Source of the DNA: Gymnothorax reevesii
Lineage: Eukaryota > Chordata > Actinopteri > Anguilliformes > Muraenidae
Assembly (NCBI GenBank): GCA_029721435.1
Contig: CM056576.1
Coordinates: 65,863,876 to 65,927,875 of the forward strand
Reading direction: 5' to 3'
DNA length: 64,000 nt
Position numbers and translations under genes: made by a program
The notes under the pieces: generated by a model
The model's database searches: none
The model's input: the letters and a program-made list of their open reading frames with translations, nothing else
Told to the model about the DNA's origin: nothing
Shown here: positions 46,710-57,735 of the stretch, one piece after another
How positions within the stretch are numbered: the first letter of the stretch is position 1
How the letters are laid out: each line of letters begins with the position of its first letter

Positions 46710-47105
46710 TATTCAACATCCACCCTCACCATGGTATCGATGTTAATAGGGGCATAGTTTTATTCTTTGTCTAGAGGGGGTACTGTCACTTACTGGTCAT
46801 AAACACCCATCCTTGTGGCCGTGGAAGACCTTTCATCAGCAAAAATCTAATTTCACAATGTTTCACTTACCTTCCAGCCCAGTAATTAGAGAAGAGTTGC
46901 TGAATCTGAAAATATTTCCCTTGATATGCAAGGTATCCATCTGATTGGGAATTCGCAGTCAAGTATCATTCCATCAGCCTTTTCTCCTTTGACAAAAAGC
47001 TGATAGAATATGATAGGCTGTTTACGGCAGGTCCATGGGTCCTCTTATGTTCACTCACCGGTAGAAAGAAAGCTAATGAAGCATAGTCCATTTTAAGAAC
47101 TGATT
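46710..47105. other. Unassigned non-coding DNA
   Basis: No feature recognised. Confidence 0.3.
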
Positions 47106-47202
47106 GCATATTTGAGTCTAACAGCTATAATAATTGTTTATGGGTAATCACAACCAGGTGAAGCATTTAATGTAGGCAGCAAGCTGTCAGACTCAAATAT
47201 GC
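47106..47202. repeat. 97-bp inverted repeat
   Basis: GCATATTTGAGTCTAACAGC (47106-47125) matches the reverse complement of 47182-47202 with one mismatch in 21. The 55-base spacer is AT-rich. Possibly a miniature fold-back transposon. Confidence 0.75.
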
Positions 47203-48760
47203 TTTTCCACCTCACATGAATTATATTTTGAAACTAGACCTGTTTTAATTTGTGTACTTGCAGGTGGTTTAGCTCTACTAAGCTCATTTTGCAGATGTGC
47301 ATTTGATGTTGATGTTGTATATTAATTTCAGTCATAGTGAAAATCAGAACTCACAAAAACACCACAGACTTGGCTGGTAAAAATTAACCCAAAATTCATC
47401 TTATTGGAAATTAATTAAATTTTGCTAAAAAAGTAAAGGGGTAGTTGCATCACCACCTGTTACATGTGTTTGTTCATGCACTTGGAGCTCTGTTTCTAAG
47501 CCATCTCTTTTGCATCGATGAACTAATAGGTATCCACTATGCTATTGTTAGTTTTAGGGTAAGTTCAGGCACTGGAGTATGTGGCAGTTCAAATCAGACT
47601 GACCTCAAGTGTGAAAAGAACAAGAGAATTTCACAACCATTATCAGCCAGAGAAAACTGGCTCCATATGCAAAAGTCCCTCAAACAGGGGAATCCTATTT
47701 TGGAGCACTACAAAAGCTTTGAAGCTTAATGCATTTTCCATTAAGTGGTTCAAAAAAGGCCACACCTTTATTGCACTGTGTCCACTTTGTTATTGTAAGA
47801 TATCTTCACGGTTCCTTGTAGGCTTTATGAGTGTGAATAAAGCTAATACAATAGCCCCCCCAGGGGAGAGGCCATTTCCTGCTTTCACACAAATGCAAAT
47901 TACCTGTGTTCCAAAGAAAGAAAACAGATCTGTCCTTATCTTTATTATTTCACCATTTTTTTGACAACTTTTCAGTTGTTCTCTTTTCCATGAAAGGGCA
48001 TTATGAGAGTGAAAAAAACATCTAAATTTAGCAATCACGTATGAAGGTGGGTTGGAATGGAAAACAAGGGTCTAGGAGCTGTGTTCCTGCTATTGGTTCC
48101 TGTGTTCCTTTCATCATTTGATCACCTGCAATTGCAGTCAAATGTGCACTGCCACTGTAGAAGCCCTGTGCCCAGAGGTTTCCTTAAATCAGGTTTAGCC
48201 AGAGCAATTGCATTTAAGATGTAATTGATAGAAAGTAGGGGTGGCTATCGACTTGCACCACTTCTCAAGGGGGTCTTTATTTTAAAGACTGTGCAGGGGT
48301 AACATGTTAAATTCTTTCAGTGGGTCCACTCTGCAGATACTCAGTGTTTGCCATTGTATGCAGCTTGCCACAAAAAAATCCCTTTTTCTGTTCTCCATTT
48401 TTAGAATAAAAACTGACAAATTTGCAGTCATGAAAACAAAGTCAAAGTACCCCTCGGGCACTGATCATCTGAGGCATATCTAAAGACATGGGCTTGAAAC
48501 TTCAAGAACACGTGGCTACCTTGATAAAAGATCGAAAGAGCTGAGGGCCTGGCTTGACTTCCAAAGCCTAGATCTCTTCCTGTCTCTCTAAGGTGCTGTT
48601 GTTATAAGGACACTCAAATGCTCAAAAGCTCAATTTGGTTCCAGGCTACCACAGTCCCTTTGTTATTAGAATCTGCAAGATGCTGCTCATATTTCTACAA
48701 TTGTTAGAATGATTTAAGAATTCATTTGGAATCCTACTGTGAGTGGTAACTATACATTCT
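47203..48760. other. Unassigned non-coding DNA
   Basis: Open frames of 82-127 codons overlap between 47445 and 48038 on both strands, with no recognisable domain, splice context or repeat character. Confidence 0.3.
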
Positions 48761-48762
48761 GT

Positions 48763-48935
48763 TAATAATAATAATAATAATAATAATGCATCAATTTTAT
48801 ATAGCGCTTTTCTGGACACTCAAAGACGCTTTACAATGGAGGCATTATTCATTCACTCACACATTCACGCTCTGATGGTGGTGAACTACATTTTTGTAGC
48901 CACAGCTGCCCTGGGGCAGACTGACGGATCCTGAT
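48763..48935. repeat. (AAT)n and a dispersed TATAGCGCTTTTC repeat
   Basis: About eight AAT units (48763-48787) run into TTTTATATAGCGCTTTTCTGGACACTC and CAAAGACGCTTTACA, then CATTCACTCACACATTCA. This phrase is a familiar interspersed repeat tail in fish genomes. Confidence 0.65.
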
Positions 48936-48949
48936 GTTAGGATCTTGTT

Positions 48950-49560
48950 TATCTAATGTTTAAGCTCTGTGCCTGGCTATGCCATGTTTTGATTTTCGTG
49001 TTTAGTGACCACTGCCTGCCCTTCGACTATTCTTAGCCTTATGTATTGTGTTTTGGTATTTAAGATTTCATGTGTTTATTATTTTCTGTTGTGTTCTGGG
49101 GTCCTGGCCTTTGGCCAGGACAGCATTTATGGTTTTAACAGCTTCATGTTCCATAGTCCATAGTCCATAGTCATATTTCATATCACAGTCTTAACAGTTT
49201 CTTGTATTAGGTTATCACTTTTCATAATTCACATTCATTGTCCATGTTTTTACTTTTCCGTGTTTTGTTTCATGCCAGGTCTGCCAAGCCACTCCACCGC
49301 TTGTCTGCGTTCCGCCCCGTGCCTTCGTTGTGGCACATTTCTGAGCTCTGGTTGGCTTTGGTATTTCCCCCTTCCTTCTGTGCTGTGCTGATTCGGGGCT
49401 GTCTAAGCTTAATTGACAATTAACTGTTTTTAAGTTACTAACATTTACTAACATTCACTGGGTGGTGTAATTCTTAGTAGTATTAGTAATGTGCCTATCT
49501 AATTTAGACAGGGAGTTTATTGTCATGATTCCTGCTTTGCTATTTCAAGTCTTGCTGTGC
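48950..49560. repeat. LTR-like repeat fragment
   Basis: TC-rich text with CCTGGCCTTTGGCCAGGA (perfect fold-back at about 49104-49121), short CCATAGT repeats near 49151-49172, and a TTACTAACATTTACTAACATTCACT stretch like that in the repeats at 22 and 51 kb. Boundaries unclear. Confidence 0.35.
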
Positions 49561-49828
49561 TTTTCTGTTCTAAACATTCATGCTGCTTTCAAACTGCATA
49601 CTTAATTGGTACTTAAGCTGAGCACGCTCATTCCCTTAATGAGCAAGTCTTGTCATGCAATCTTAGTCCATGTCCAATGATCTTGCCATGCCTCTTGTTT
49701 CTCCTTCTCCAGGTGTTGCCCCTCATGTCTTGATTTCTCAGCCTTTATCTGGATGCGGTGGAAGTTGGCTGGCAGACAGTGTCTCAAGTTTTGTTCCAAG
49801 TTCATGTTCCCAAGTTCTTGCGCAAGCC

Positions 49829-49885
49829 CATAGTCATAGTCATAGTCATAGTCATAGTCATAGTCATAGTCATAGTCATAGTCAT
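49829..49885. repeat. (CATAGT)n hexanucleotide array
   Basis: Nine and a half perfect units. It is read as Ser-His on one strand and Tyr-Asp on the other, which explains the overlapping open frames. Confidence 0.97.
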
Positions 49886-50573
49886 TTTGTATATAGCCTT
49901 CTGCATTCATAGCATCTTTGTTCTTTTCTGTCTATTTATTATCTGCCTGGAGTTTCCAGTGGCTTTTGTTTTTGTCGTTTTTGATCCTTTATTAGCTCTG
50001 TGAAGCTCTCCTTAGTTTGTCTTTTTTGTTTTTTTTGGCCCTCGTGCCTGTTTGCTTTTGTTTAAATAAATTCCCTTTCCCTTCCACCTCACATCTGGTG
50101 TCTCTCTGATCTCGCATCAATTTTCCTTGCCATAGTTATCATGTCTTGTTTTCGTTTTCTTGCCATGTTCATATTCTCTCGTCTTGTTTATTTCTGCCAT
50201 GCCTTGCACTACGTCTACCCCGTCTTGTCTTGTGTAGGTCTTTGCTCACGGTTTACTCTTGCGTGCCACTCATTCGGGTGATTTACTGGTTTCTGGGATT
50301 TCAATCTTCCTTCATATCTCGTGTTCTTCCTTCCTGCCTCCTTTCACTATCTACTAACCGTACTCACAGTTTGTTTTCGATAATTTACTAACACATATTA
50401 ACATTGAATATTTTACTAACATGCACTCGGGATTGTATAGCTGCACATACTAATTGACTAACGATCTCTCAGCAATCGCCCAATTCTAATCTCCGCCCTC
50501 TTGCCTATCTCTGTTACAGCTTCTGTGCATTTCCACTTATATCTCATGCTTCCCTTTTCTTTAGACTATACAC

Positions 50574-51378
50574 CAGGGGTGGGCAATCACGGTCCTGGAG
50601 GGCCGGTGTGTATGCAGGTTTTTATTCCTATCAATTACCCTGACTAATTGAGTTAATTGATTGCATGCACAAATATAGATTTTCAGCCGCCGGGTGGCTA
50701 ACACGGTTAAGGCACTGCTCTGCAGTGCAGAAGTGGTCACCACGTCGCGAGTTCGAGCCCCGGCGTACCCACCGGCAGGGGTCGGCAGCTTTTTCAGAGT
50801 AGTGCACAATTGGCTATCGCGCTACAGGGTTTCAAATTGGGAAAGGACTGCCGGATTTGGGTATATAATAACAGCTTTGTTCGTTGCTCCAGCGCCTCCT
50901 TTTGGCCAGACGGGCGCTCTTCAGGAAGACTCTGGGTTGGTTCATGTCCGGGTATCCTCTGCCCTAGTTCAGAACTTGCGAAGATTCAACCAATGAGTGT
51001 ATAAGAATCAGTGGCAGACAGGCACGTGCCTCGGAGGAGAGCCATGAACTGTCTCACTATCCTGAGTTGGCAGCAAGGGGTCGCATACGAACAAGCTTTG
51101 TACATAGTTCCCCAATTGGGCATTCCAGATTCGGGTGGGATTGGAGATGCCAAATTTAAAAAAAAAACAAATATAGATTTTCGCTATGATTCGATCAAAG
51201 GAAAATGTTTTATGAAGGGAGACAAGACTAGTCTTTGTAGTTTCATGATAATTTAAAGAAATGCGCATGAAACGTCAGATTTCATAAATGTTCTGGCTAA
51301 TTGAGACAATCAACTAATTAAAGACCAGACGTTGGTGTGAAAACCAGGGACAGATACTGCCCTCGCTGCCCACCTCTG
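50574..51378. mobile_element. hAT-like MITE
   Basis: Starts CAGGGGTGGGCA and ends TGCCCACCTCTG, inverted termini with one mismatch. The perfect 8-bp duplication CTATACAC flanks it at 50566-50573 and 51379-51386, as expected of hAT elements. Removing the SINE inside leaves about 307 bp, too small to code, so it is non-autonomous. Confidence 0.92.
50685..51166 (+). mobile_element. tRNA-derived SINE inside the MITE
   Basis: Flanked by a perfect 16-bp duplication ACAAATATAGATTTTC (50669-50684 and 51167-51182). The head resembles a tRNA gene, with an A-box-like GTGGCTAACACGG (from 50695) and B-box-like GTTCGAGCC (50751-50759), the internal promoter for RNA polymerase III. The body is about 480 bp and ends in a run of A. 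A tail fragment of the same family is at 52627-52700. Confidence 0.92.
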
Positions 51379-52033
51379 CTATACACTTTAGTACTCCTTA
51401 ATCGGAGCTGTTGTTTGTTCATAGGATTGTCTTGTGATCCCTGTCTGTGTTTTGGCAGTTGCCAAATTCATGTAACTAGACTATTCCTTATTTGTCAATC
51501 CTGATTATTGTTTCATTGATCGCACCCATTTTCCCTTGTCATGTGTTCACCCCGGATGAGTATTTAAGGTGTCTTCACTTTTACTTCCACGTCAGATCGT
51601 AACCTCCTTGTTTCTTGTGCCACGCTTGTTTCCGCCTCGACTCATTGTAATTATCTTTCTGACTGGATTTCCCGACTCCTGATTCTTGGTTTGCCCTTTT
51701 GGATTTTGTTGCATCTGTGTATTTTTGACCTTTTTTCTGCCCGACCTCGATTTTCTGGATTGCTGCCCTGTTCACGATTCGGACTGTCCTTTGGCTTATA
51801 AGTTTGCTTCTCCCTCAAACCTACGCCTGTGCTCCCGATCTGTTTTGTCTGACTACGGTTTTTGTGATTGGTGCCCTGGTAACGAACTCTGTTCTGTCCC
51901 ACTGGAAATCGAGCTTTGGATTACGGACTTTGTACTGTTGCCTTTCTCTCTGCGGGGGTTATCCCCCTTCAATAAAGCACCTATTTTTTGCAATCCCGTG
52001 TCCTCACATTTGGTTCCAGATCGGTTCCTCACA

Positions 52034-52626
52034 CATTCACTGTCCACTTTATGAGGTAGACAAATCAAGTACATTGTAAGACCCCATTTTGCCCCAAAAG
52101 CTATCTGAATTTTTCACAATATAGATTATATATTATATAGGAGCTGGAAAGATTCCTAAATGATTTTGCCCATGGAACGTCATAATATCATAGTTCCTGC
52201 AGAATATTTGGACAAACATTCATGGTGCAAACATGTTATCTCTTATGAAAATATCCTAAAATAATTTCTCAGTATGACTGTAGTATGTTTTGCATAATCA
52301 TACTAAATACCATCCACTTGCAGGATAATTAGCTTGGAACTACAGTAATTTTTCATAAAGGACATGCATGTTACTCCCAAACCTAATGGTTTGAACTTCC
52401 AAATTTTCTCCAACAAGCAACACACTTCTGAGTTGAAATGGTGAAGTGTTAGTCAAAGTCAAAATGTGAGGCTGCGCGCTCATTTAATGACATGAAATGC
52501 ATCTGCAAATGTGTTTTGTGTCTGACTGCATGTCATTTATCCAATATATTGTTCATCAGAGGCAGCTACCAAATTTGCATGTCATTTCACAAAAAAATTC
52601 CTATGATCCCTATCAAATTTTGAGTA
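52034..52626. other. Unassigned AT-rich DNA
   Basis: No feature recognised. Confidence 0.3.
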
Positions 52627-52700
52627 GTATATAGTTCTCCAAAGGGGCATTCCGGATTCGGGTGGGATTGGATGAAGCCAAATAATTATAAAAACAAAAA
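52627..52700 (+). repeat. Tail fragment of the 50.7-kb tRNA-SINE
   Basis: TATAGTTC, GGGGCATTCCGGATTCGG and GTGGGATTGGA match 51105-51160 with few changes, followed by an A-rich tail. Confidence 0.8.
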
Positions 52701-53300
52701 AGTCGGGGGTGGAGGCCCACACCGATATTCTGTCTGGGGGCCCAGAATTCCTTGCAACTGCCCTGCAAACAAGTGTAACCTCCGCTGTGCAGTGAAATTT
52801 ACAATTTGTCCAGACAGGAGAGAACTATAATAAATAAGGGTCGGAATGCATTTGGGTATCATTTAAAATGTTTATATATTATTTATTTTGAAGAGAGGGA
52901 GAGAGAGAGAGAAAGATTTAGAAACGAATTGCCCTCTAGCTTTAAAGTCCTTGGACTATAACAAAATAGTTAATAAATAAACAAATAAACTTGATAACTT
53001 GGTCGCCACAGGGACCGAGTCGTGTATCTACCCGATCCCCATGAGAGATCACTTGCAGCAGCAATGTTACTGTTTTTTTTTTTGTGTGAAAGTATGTACA
53101 ACTGAGTTGTGCGGCGCTGCGCAACAATGTCTACACCAGAGGGCGGCTAAGTCGATGTTAGTGCTTTAAATAATGTCTCATGCCAGATAACATGCCAGGT
53201 AAACAGAGAGTAGGACTGAGGAGAAAAAATGTTAGCCTTACTTGGATAACACAAGCATTCGATTTCTTTGTTTGAATGGAGATATCCATTCGCCACTGTG
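52701..53300. other. Unassigned non-coding DNA
   Basis: Short GA repeat near 52892-52912. Lies downstream (on the minus strand) of the THAP exon, but no further exon was recognised. Confidence 0.3.
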
Positions 53301-53360
53301 GTTAGAACAAGAGAGTTGTAACACACAACAGTAATCTTCCATGCTCAAGTACGGTTGCTT

Positions 53361-53540
53361 TCACATTCGGTAAGAATACGGATGAACCGTGCCCAAGTCC
53401 ACAAAGTTCGCTCTTGTCCTCTTGACAAATCTCACCCACTGTTGGCGAATTCTGACATCTTTTGGGAATGTGTGCAATGACACACCCTTCTCCTGATTCA
53501 CAGTAGCATTGCACCTGAAAACGACACATCTGCTGACCAT
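53361..53540 (-). CDS. THAP zinc-finger start exon, copy A
   Basis: ATG at 53540 (minus strand) opens MVSRCVVFRCNATVNQEKGV, then SLHTFPKD and RQQWVRFVKR. This is the N-terminal half of a THAP DNA-binding domain: the first two zinc cysteines, the FPKD turn and the conserved Trp. The second zinc pair (C..H) is not in this frame, which ends 59 codons in, so the next exon should follow a splice donor before 53361. I could not place a donor with confidence. THAP domains occur both in host regulators and in P-element-like transposases. The frame is undamaged, but whether it is a gene, a pseudogene or a transposon exon is unknown. Confidence 0.55.
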   Translation of the reverse strand: MVSRCVVFRCNATVNQEKGVSLHTFPKDVRIRQQWVRFVKRTRANFVDLGTVHPYSYRM

Positions 53541-53837
53541 TTTCAAGGACAAAAAGAGCAACACAATGAACTTGATTGAAAGTGTTGAACGGTTGATTCC
53601 TTTGTTAGCCGAAGCTGTGTTCCTGAGTTTACGTCATCACCCGAAGATCGCCGAATATTTTCGTTTCTTGAAGAAGGGTGTGACCAGTGAGTTTTACATT
53701 AAAAGAAAACAGTACGGTGCGCAAAAATTAATATTTTTTCTTTCAAATTGGCAAATTCAATATGGAATATGGATATATGGAAGCATCATGGTCGGTTTCA
53801 GTCTAGACTTTAAATAAAGAACAAAGGGTTGGTTCAA

Positions 53838-53927
53838 AAAGTTCAAAAGGTGAAATGTTATTCCAAGTTCTCTTGTTTTATTGTTCCGTTCCTTCGTACA
53901 TCCATATGCTGCACAAAAGTCTGGCAT
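53838..53927 (-). pseudogene. THAP-like start, copy B
   Basis: ATG at 53927 (minus strand) begins MPDFCAAYGC and continues ERNNKTRELGITFHLLNF, the standard opening of a THAP domain with both first zinc cysteines. After that the sequence loses similarity, where FPKD would be expected. It lies about 390 bp upstream of copy A on the same strand but differs too much to be a recent duplicate of it. Probably a fragment. Confidence 0.5.
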
Positions 53928-54054
53928 CGGGTCTGTCTGCAATCTTTCCTGCTGGTCACCAATAGATGCGCCACTACTCTGTGCGGTCCCCCAACACAGA
54001 TGATGGCTAATTGACATATTGCTCCAAGGAACAGTAGCACTTGAGATGGCATCT

Positions 54055-54055
<1 letters not shown>

Positions 54056-54088
<33 letters not shown>
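54056..54088. repeat. (TA)n microsatellite
   Basis: About 15 TA units. Confidence 0.95.
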
Positions 54089-54090
<2 letters not shown>

Positions 54091-54209
54091 GCCATGATGA
54101 TCCTCGTGGATAGCAGACTGACGTTAAATTAATAGGCTATCGCAAGTATGTGTTCGGTTAAAATTTGCTTGAGTTTACAAAAGGACCCCTCGGATGGACC
54201 AGTGGTTAA

Positions 54210-56378
54210 CCCCTTTGCGCAGTAGCCAAATTTGGCCATTTATGGGTTACCCAATTTAATGCTGTATAATTCAAGAATTAAGCTTCATAAAGAGGAAAAA
54301 TGTGGCTTTACTCAGAAAAGACACTTACAGCATTTAAAATTACATCATATTTCAGTTTATTTTCATGATTGAGAAAATGGACTGCAAACATAAAAAATCT
54401 TCATCAGAATTCACCATTAAAATTGCAAAAAAAAAATAATACTGAGAATTGAAAGACTGCTGGGGCTTAAATCTATACATTTCTCGGATCATAAACTCCT
54501 TCACCACAAGTAGAATTCATCTTCAACATTAAATTCTAGATTACATACATGCTATTAGCCAAATTACACAGCTATCCAAGTGGCTCCCCAAAGTCTGAGA
54601 TGTTGCACTGTCAAATCATCAAATAATCATGTATTTAACACAAATAAAGTTTTGAGGCATGAAATGTAATATGAACTAATGATTTTCTGGTTAAGTTTAG
54701 CATGAAATTATCAATAATTGCAGCTGAACATCAGTTTTCACCAGTAACCTCTCCAAACACAAAAAATGCCTTTTCTCCATAATAAAGTTTAGAGTTTTGT
54801 CCATTTTTCTTCTAAGTCCCCCAAGCCAGCGCAGACAGTCATTAAATAAACTGCTGATTAAATGGTCAGGACATTCACTCTGCAATGAAACCAGCAGTTC
54901 TGACCTCCGAGCTCACAAACTCATTTCAACACTTATAAAGAACAAGTACAACTCAGTAACTCAGTAATATCTGAATCCTGAAATATACCTTATTTTAACA
55001 GAATAGACATTTCACTTTCAGGGAAGATCAAACAATATATTGCATCCCTGGATTCAACAGAACGGTGCAATGAACGTACCAGGGCGTCCACCCAAATGCA
55101 TGGCCAGTTCACATTTAAAAAAAAAACCTCGGCATTCGACTTTGTTGAATACGGTATTCATTCCAAAACAAAAAGCAAAAGTAGCAGCCTAACCTTTTTC
55201 ATGAATCCTTCCTCCAGAGACTGATGTATCCAGTAGAAGGAACCCTTTGGTCCTGTTTCATTCAAAATAATTTTTGAAGAAGGAAAGCCAATGCACACCA
55301 GAGGTTACGAGGTGCAGGTAATGGGTAGTAATTGACTTTGAAGAGAAGGATACCACACACTCTTGTCCTGCTGCCAAGTTTTTATTCAGACAACGTTTCG
55401 GCCTGTGTGGCCTTTCTCAAGTCTTACACAGAGTGAAGATACCCCTTATAAATCGTACCCCAGTCAGTGATTGGTTGACAACAACCAGTTCATTAGTCCT
55501 ACGACACCTCCCATTGACCATGTCTTTATCTCATTTAAATAATGTAAATGTAATTGAACACTTCAAGGCCAGTTTTGCGAGCCTTTTTTTCTATAAATCG
55601 CGTCTATTTCAGCCGCGTAATGGGCGCAACAAAGACAGGATACAACCGAGCCTGCTGATACACATAGGCTTGTATGCTATCTGTTTGTCCAATCAATGTG
55701 TTTCGCTTACTTTAGAATGTTTAAACGCTCGGGAATTGGATAAGAAACAAGCCAATCAATACATTGTTACCAGGGAAGTTTCACGAGGGCGTGAACTATA
55801 ACTGTGCAGTTACGCAGAAGAGCCTGAGTGTATAATTGAGTGATTGGCTATCAACACGAGTACTCAGGTGAATATAAGGAAGCGCTGAATTTGTAGATGA
55901 AGGAATCTACACGTAAATCCATGGTAAGGAACTACGCATTGTTTGAAAGAGATGACTGTAATTGACAGTTGAATGTGAGAGAATAAACACCATGCCGAAT
56001 TTTTTGCTTCATAAAACTGATTTTTCTGAACCAATAATTGGAATACCGTCGACTCACTGTAGCTATAGTGGTTCCTACACAGGACAACAATTTTTTTCTG
56101 TCGCAATAGATCATTTTCTAAAACTGCTGGATCAATACTATGGGCAAGGATATTTAACAGTTTGCATATCAGGCTTAGTTGAGGAGTTTAATTCATGCAA
56201 CTCTTGAAAAACAGTGAGTGGAGTGAACTTCCCCATATTCAAAACCGCATTCAAACTCTTCTTGCTTGTGAATATTCAATAACTAATCCAGGGGTGCTAT
56301 GTAGTGGTCGAGTACAGTAACTGTGTGCTTAAACTTGCAGTTCCATAGACGCAAGTGTCTACATCAGCAGAAAAGGGG
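54210..56378. mobile_element. piggyBac-like non-autonomous element, copy 2 (empty site for the LTR element)
   Basis: TTAA at 54206-54209 and 56379-56382 flank a 2.17 kb unit starting CCCCTTTGCGCAG and ending CTGCTG..AGAAAAGGGG on the same strand, giving inverted CCCCTTT ends. It aligns along its length with copy 1 (732-9000). Around 55150 it reads AATACGGTATTCATTCC without interruption, exactly where copy 1 has the Gmr1-like element between two GTAT copies. It lacks the 1404-1760 insert and has its own insert at about 55273-55505. Confidence 0.82.
55273..55505 (-). mobile_element. Penelope-type 3' fragment inserted in copy 2
   Basis: About 230 bp absent from copy 1. On the minus strand it contains CTTGAGAAAGGCCACACAGG, CCGAAACGTTG, and an A-rich part with GAATAAAAACTTGG. 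AAGGCC-loop-GGCC followed by CGAAAC mimics stem II and the 3' core of a hammerhead ribozyme, a feature known from Penelope-like elements, though the CTGATGA box is changed. The insertion left no clear target duplication. Confidence 0.5.
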
Positions 56379-56382
56379 TTAA

Positions 56383-56947
56383 GAGCCAACTATTTGATAC
56401 ATATTGATTCGTTGTTTTATGATGCCAAATAAAATTTTTCTATGGAATACAGGAAGACTTTCAAATTTTCCATTCCAAAACTCTGTCTTCACATTCAGAA
56501 TCACCTGTCATTAAACTTCCAACCAGCGAGTACTGCGGTTATGAAGCCAGTGAGCTATTCTATGCCCTTCACGGTCTGTATGTCAAGATATGTAACATTG
56601 TTTAAAACAGGTTATGTATGGGTCAATCCAAATGGTCTTATTGAAAACTTCTAAATGGCCCCAAAATCACATTTCTTTTTCACATTCATTCACATAATAA
56701 TAATAATATTTCTGTAAAAATATGTTAGTTCATATGTTGACAATGTTATTTTTTTAACATAGGACTGTGTCATTGTATTAAGTTTCTTTCAGAACAGCTT
56801 TAGGATAAATTGGATCTTTAATATAAATAGGATTCTTTGTTTTCGGACATTACCCACCCAACCCCTACCTACAGAATAGTAAATTCACTCGCATCCACAT
56901 TAGTTCAACTTAATTGTGACTCCGATTATGTGTTTTCTGGCGTTTCA
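56383..56947. other. Unassigned non-coding DNA
   Basis: No feature recognised. Confidence 0.3.
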
Positions 56948-57735
56948 CGCGGCAACAGCAGCCATACCACTACTCGATCTGCTCCAGCCACATGGCTGAA
57001 GCTAAGCACGTGTGGGCTTGGTTAATACTTGGTTTTCCCAGGTGGCTTCCCATCCAAGTTGCTGCTGGAAGAGGTGTTGGTGGGCCAGTAGGTTGCGATC
57101 TTCCCTCTGGTGGAATAATCCCCAATGCTACAATGCAGAGACGGGGACACTGTACTGAAGGAGACACCATTTTTCAGATGAGACATTAAACCGAGGTCCT
57201 GACTCACTGTAGTCATTAAAGATTTTATGACTCTTCAATATGAGTAGGGGGTTCCTCGGTGTCATGGCAAAAGTCCCAACCTGCCTCTTTCAATCTGCCA
57301 TGTAATCATCCCGTGATCTAATTGGCTGTGCAAATTGTCCCTCCCCACCTTAACCCCCTGGGCTTCCTTGAAAAAGTGATTTCAATCTCAATGTGTGATG
57401 GTCCTGCTCTGAAGTTCCTCCCCTCTGCTCTCTGCACCTCCACTTCAACGAGCCACACCTGTTGCTCGTTGAGGTGGAGGTGGAGCGGAGAGTATTTACT
57501 GCAGTTGCATTCTGATTCCTGGAGCCCTGTCATGGTTTGCCGCTGCCCTCCTTGTCTTTGAAGCTTTAATTAAAGTTTTTATTATATTTTTGTATTCAGC
57601 CTGTGCGTGTGGGTCGCTTTCCACTCTGGGTTCATGGTCCCAGTCCCCGCGGGATTCTTGCCTTCTGCCGGCAGGACCAACCCATGACACAACAGGACTT
57701 CCCTGGTTAAATAAGGGTGAAATAAATAAAAAAAA
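56948..57735 (+). mobile_element. 5S-rRNA-derived SINE (SINE3-like), interrupted
   Basis: The head keeps 5S rRNA landmarks in order: GCCATACCAC (56961), GAAGCTAAGCACG (from 56998) and GGTTAATACTTGG (57019), corresponding to the internal promoter boxes. The body includes TTTTTCAGATGAGACATTAA, ACCGAGGTCCTGACTC and GTAGTCATTAAAGAT, typical of vertebrate SINE3/L2-tailed SINEs. The 3' tail CTTCCCTGGTTAAATAAGGG (57698-57717) lies beyond an LTR-like insert at 57394-57689. It is not a 5S gene: the match ends after the promoter region. Confidence 0.88.
57394..57689 (+). mobile_element. Small LTR-like element, copy 2
   Basis: Starts TGTGATGGTCCTGC and ends CATGACA, as in the minus-strand copy at 39837-40174. 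It contains the same hairpin, here 19 bp with one G-T pair (57435-57453 and 57464-57482, loop 10). Further matches are the AATTAAAG and CTGTGCGTGTGGG regions and CTGCCGGCAGGACCAA near the end. Flanking 5-mers CAATG and CAACA agree in three positions. Confidence 0.65.

Larger units (their letters stand above)
50310..52033 (+). repeat. LTR-like dispersed repeat family, copy at 51 kb (interrupted)
   Basis: Left part 50310-50573, right part 51387-52033; the middle is the hAT-like insert. The right part includes a possible promoter (GAGTATTTAAGGTGTCTTCACTTTT near 51558), a GGGGGTTATCCCCC hairpin next to CAATAAAGC (about 51955-51979), and ends TTTGGTTCCAGATCGG and CTCACA. Without the insert it is about 0.9 kb. 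Likely a solo LTR, but no target duplication was seen. Confidence 0.6.

Noticed and set aside
47445..48038. Overlapping frames of 82-127 codons as a possible host gene
   Set aside because: Frames on both strands, no domain, no splice or start context.
49653..49912. Open frames with Ser-His or Tyr-Asp repeats
   Set aside because: They only translate the (CATAGT)n array.
50685..50770. tRNA gene
   Set aside because: A- and B-box-like motifs are present, but no cloverleaf with intact arms is evident, and the unit has a long body, A-tail and target duplication of a SINE.
56961..57035. 5S rRNA gene
   Set aside because: Only the promoter-like part is similar; it continues into SINE body and tail.
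57394..57689. Perfect target duplication for the LTR-like insert
   Set aside because: Flanking 5-mers agree in only three of five positions, so the duplication is not established at this copy.
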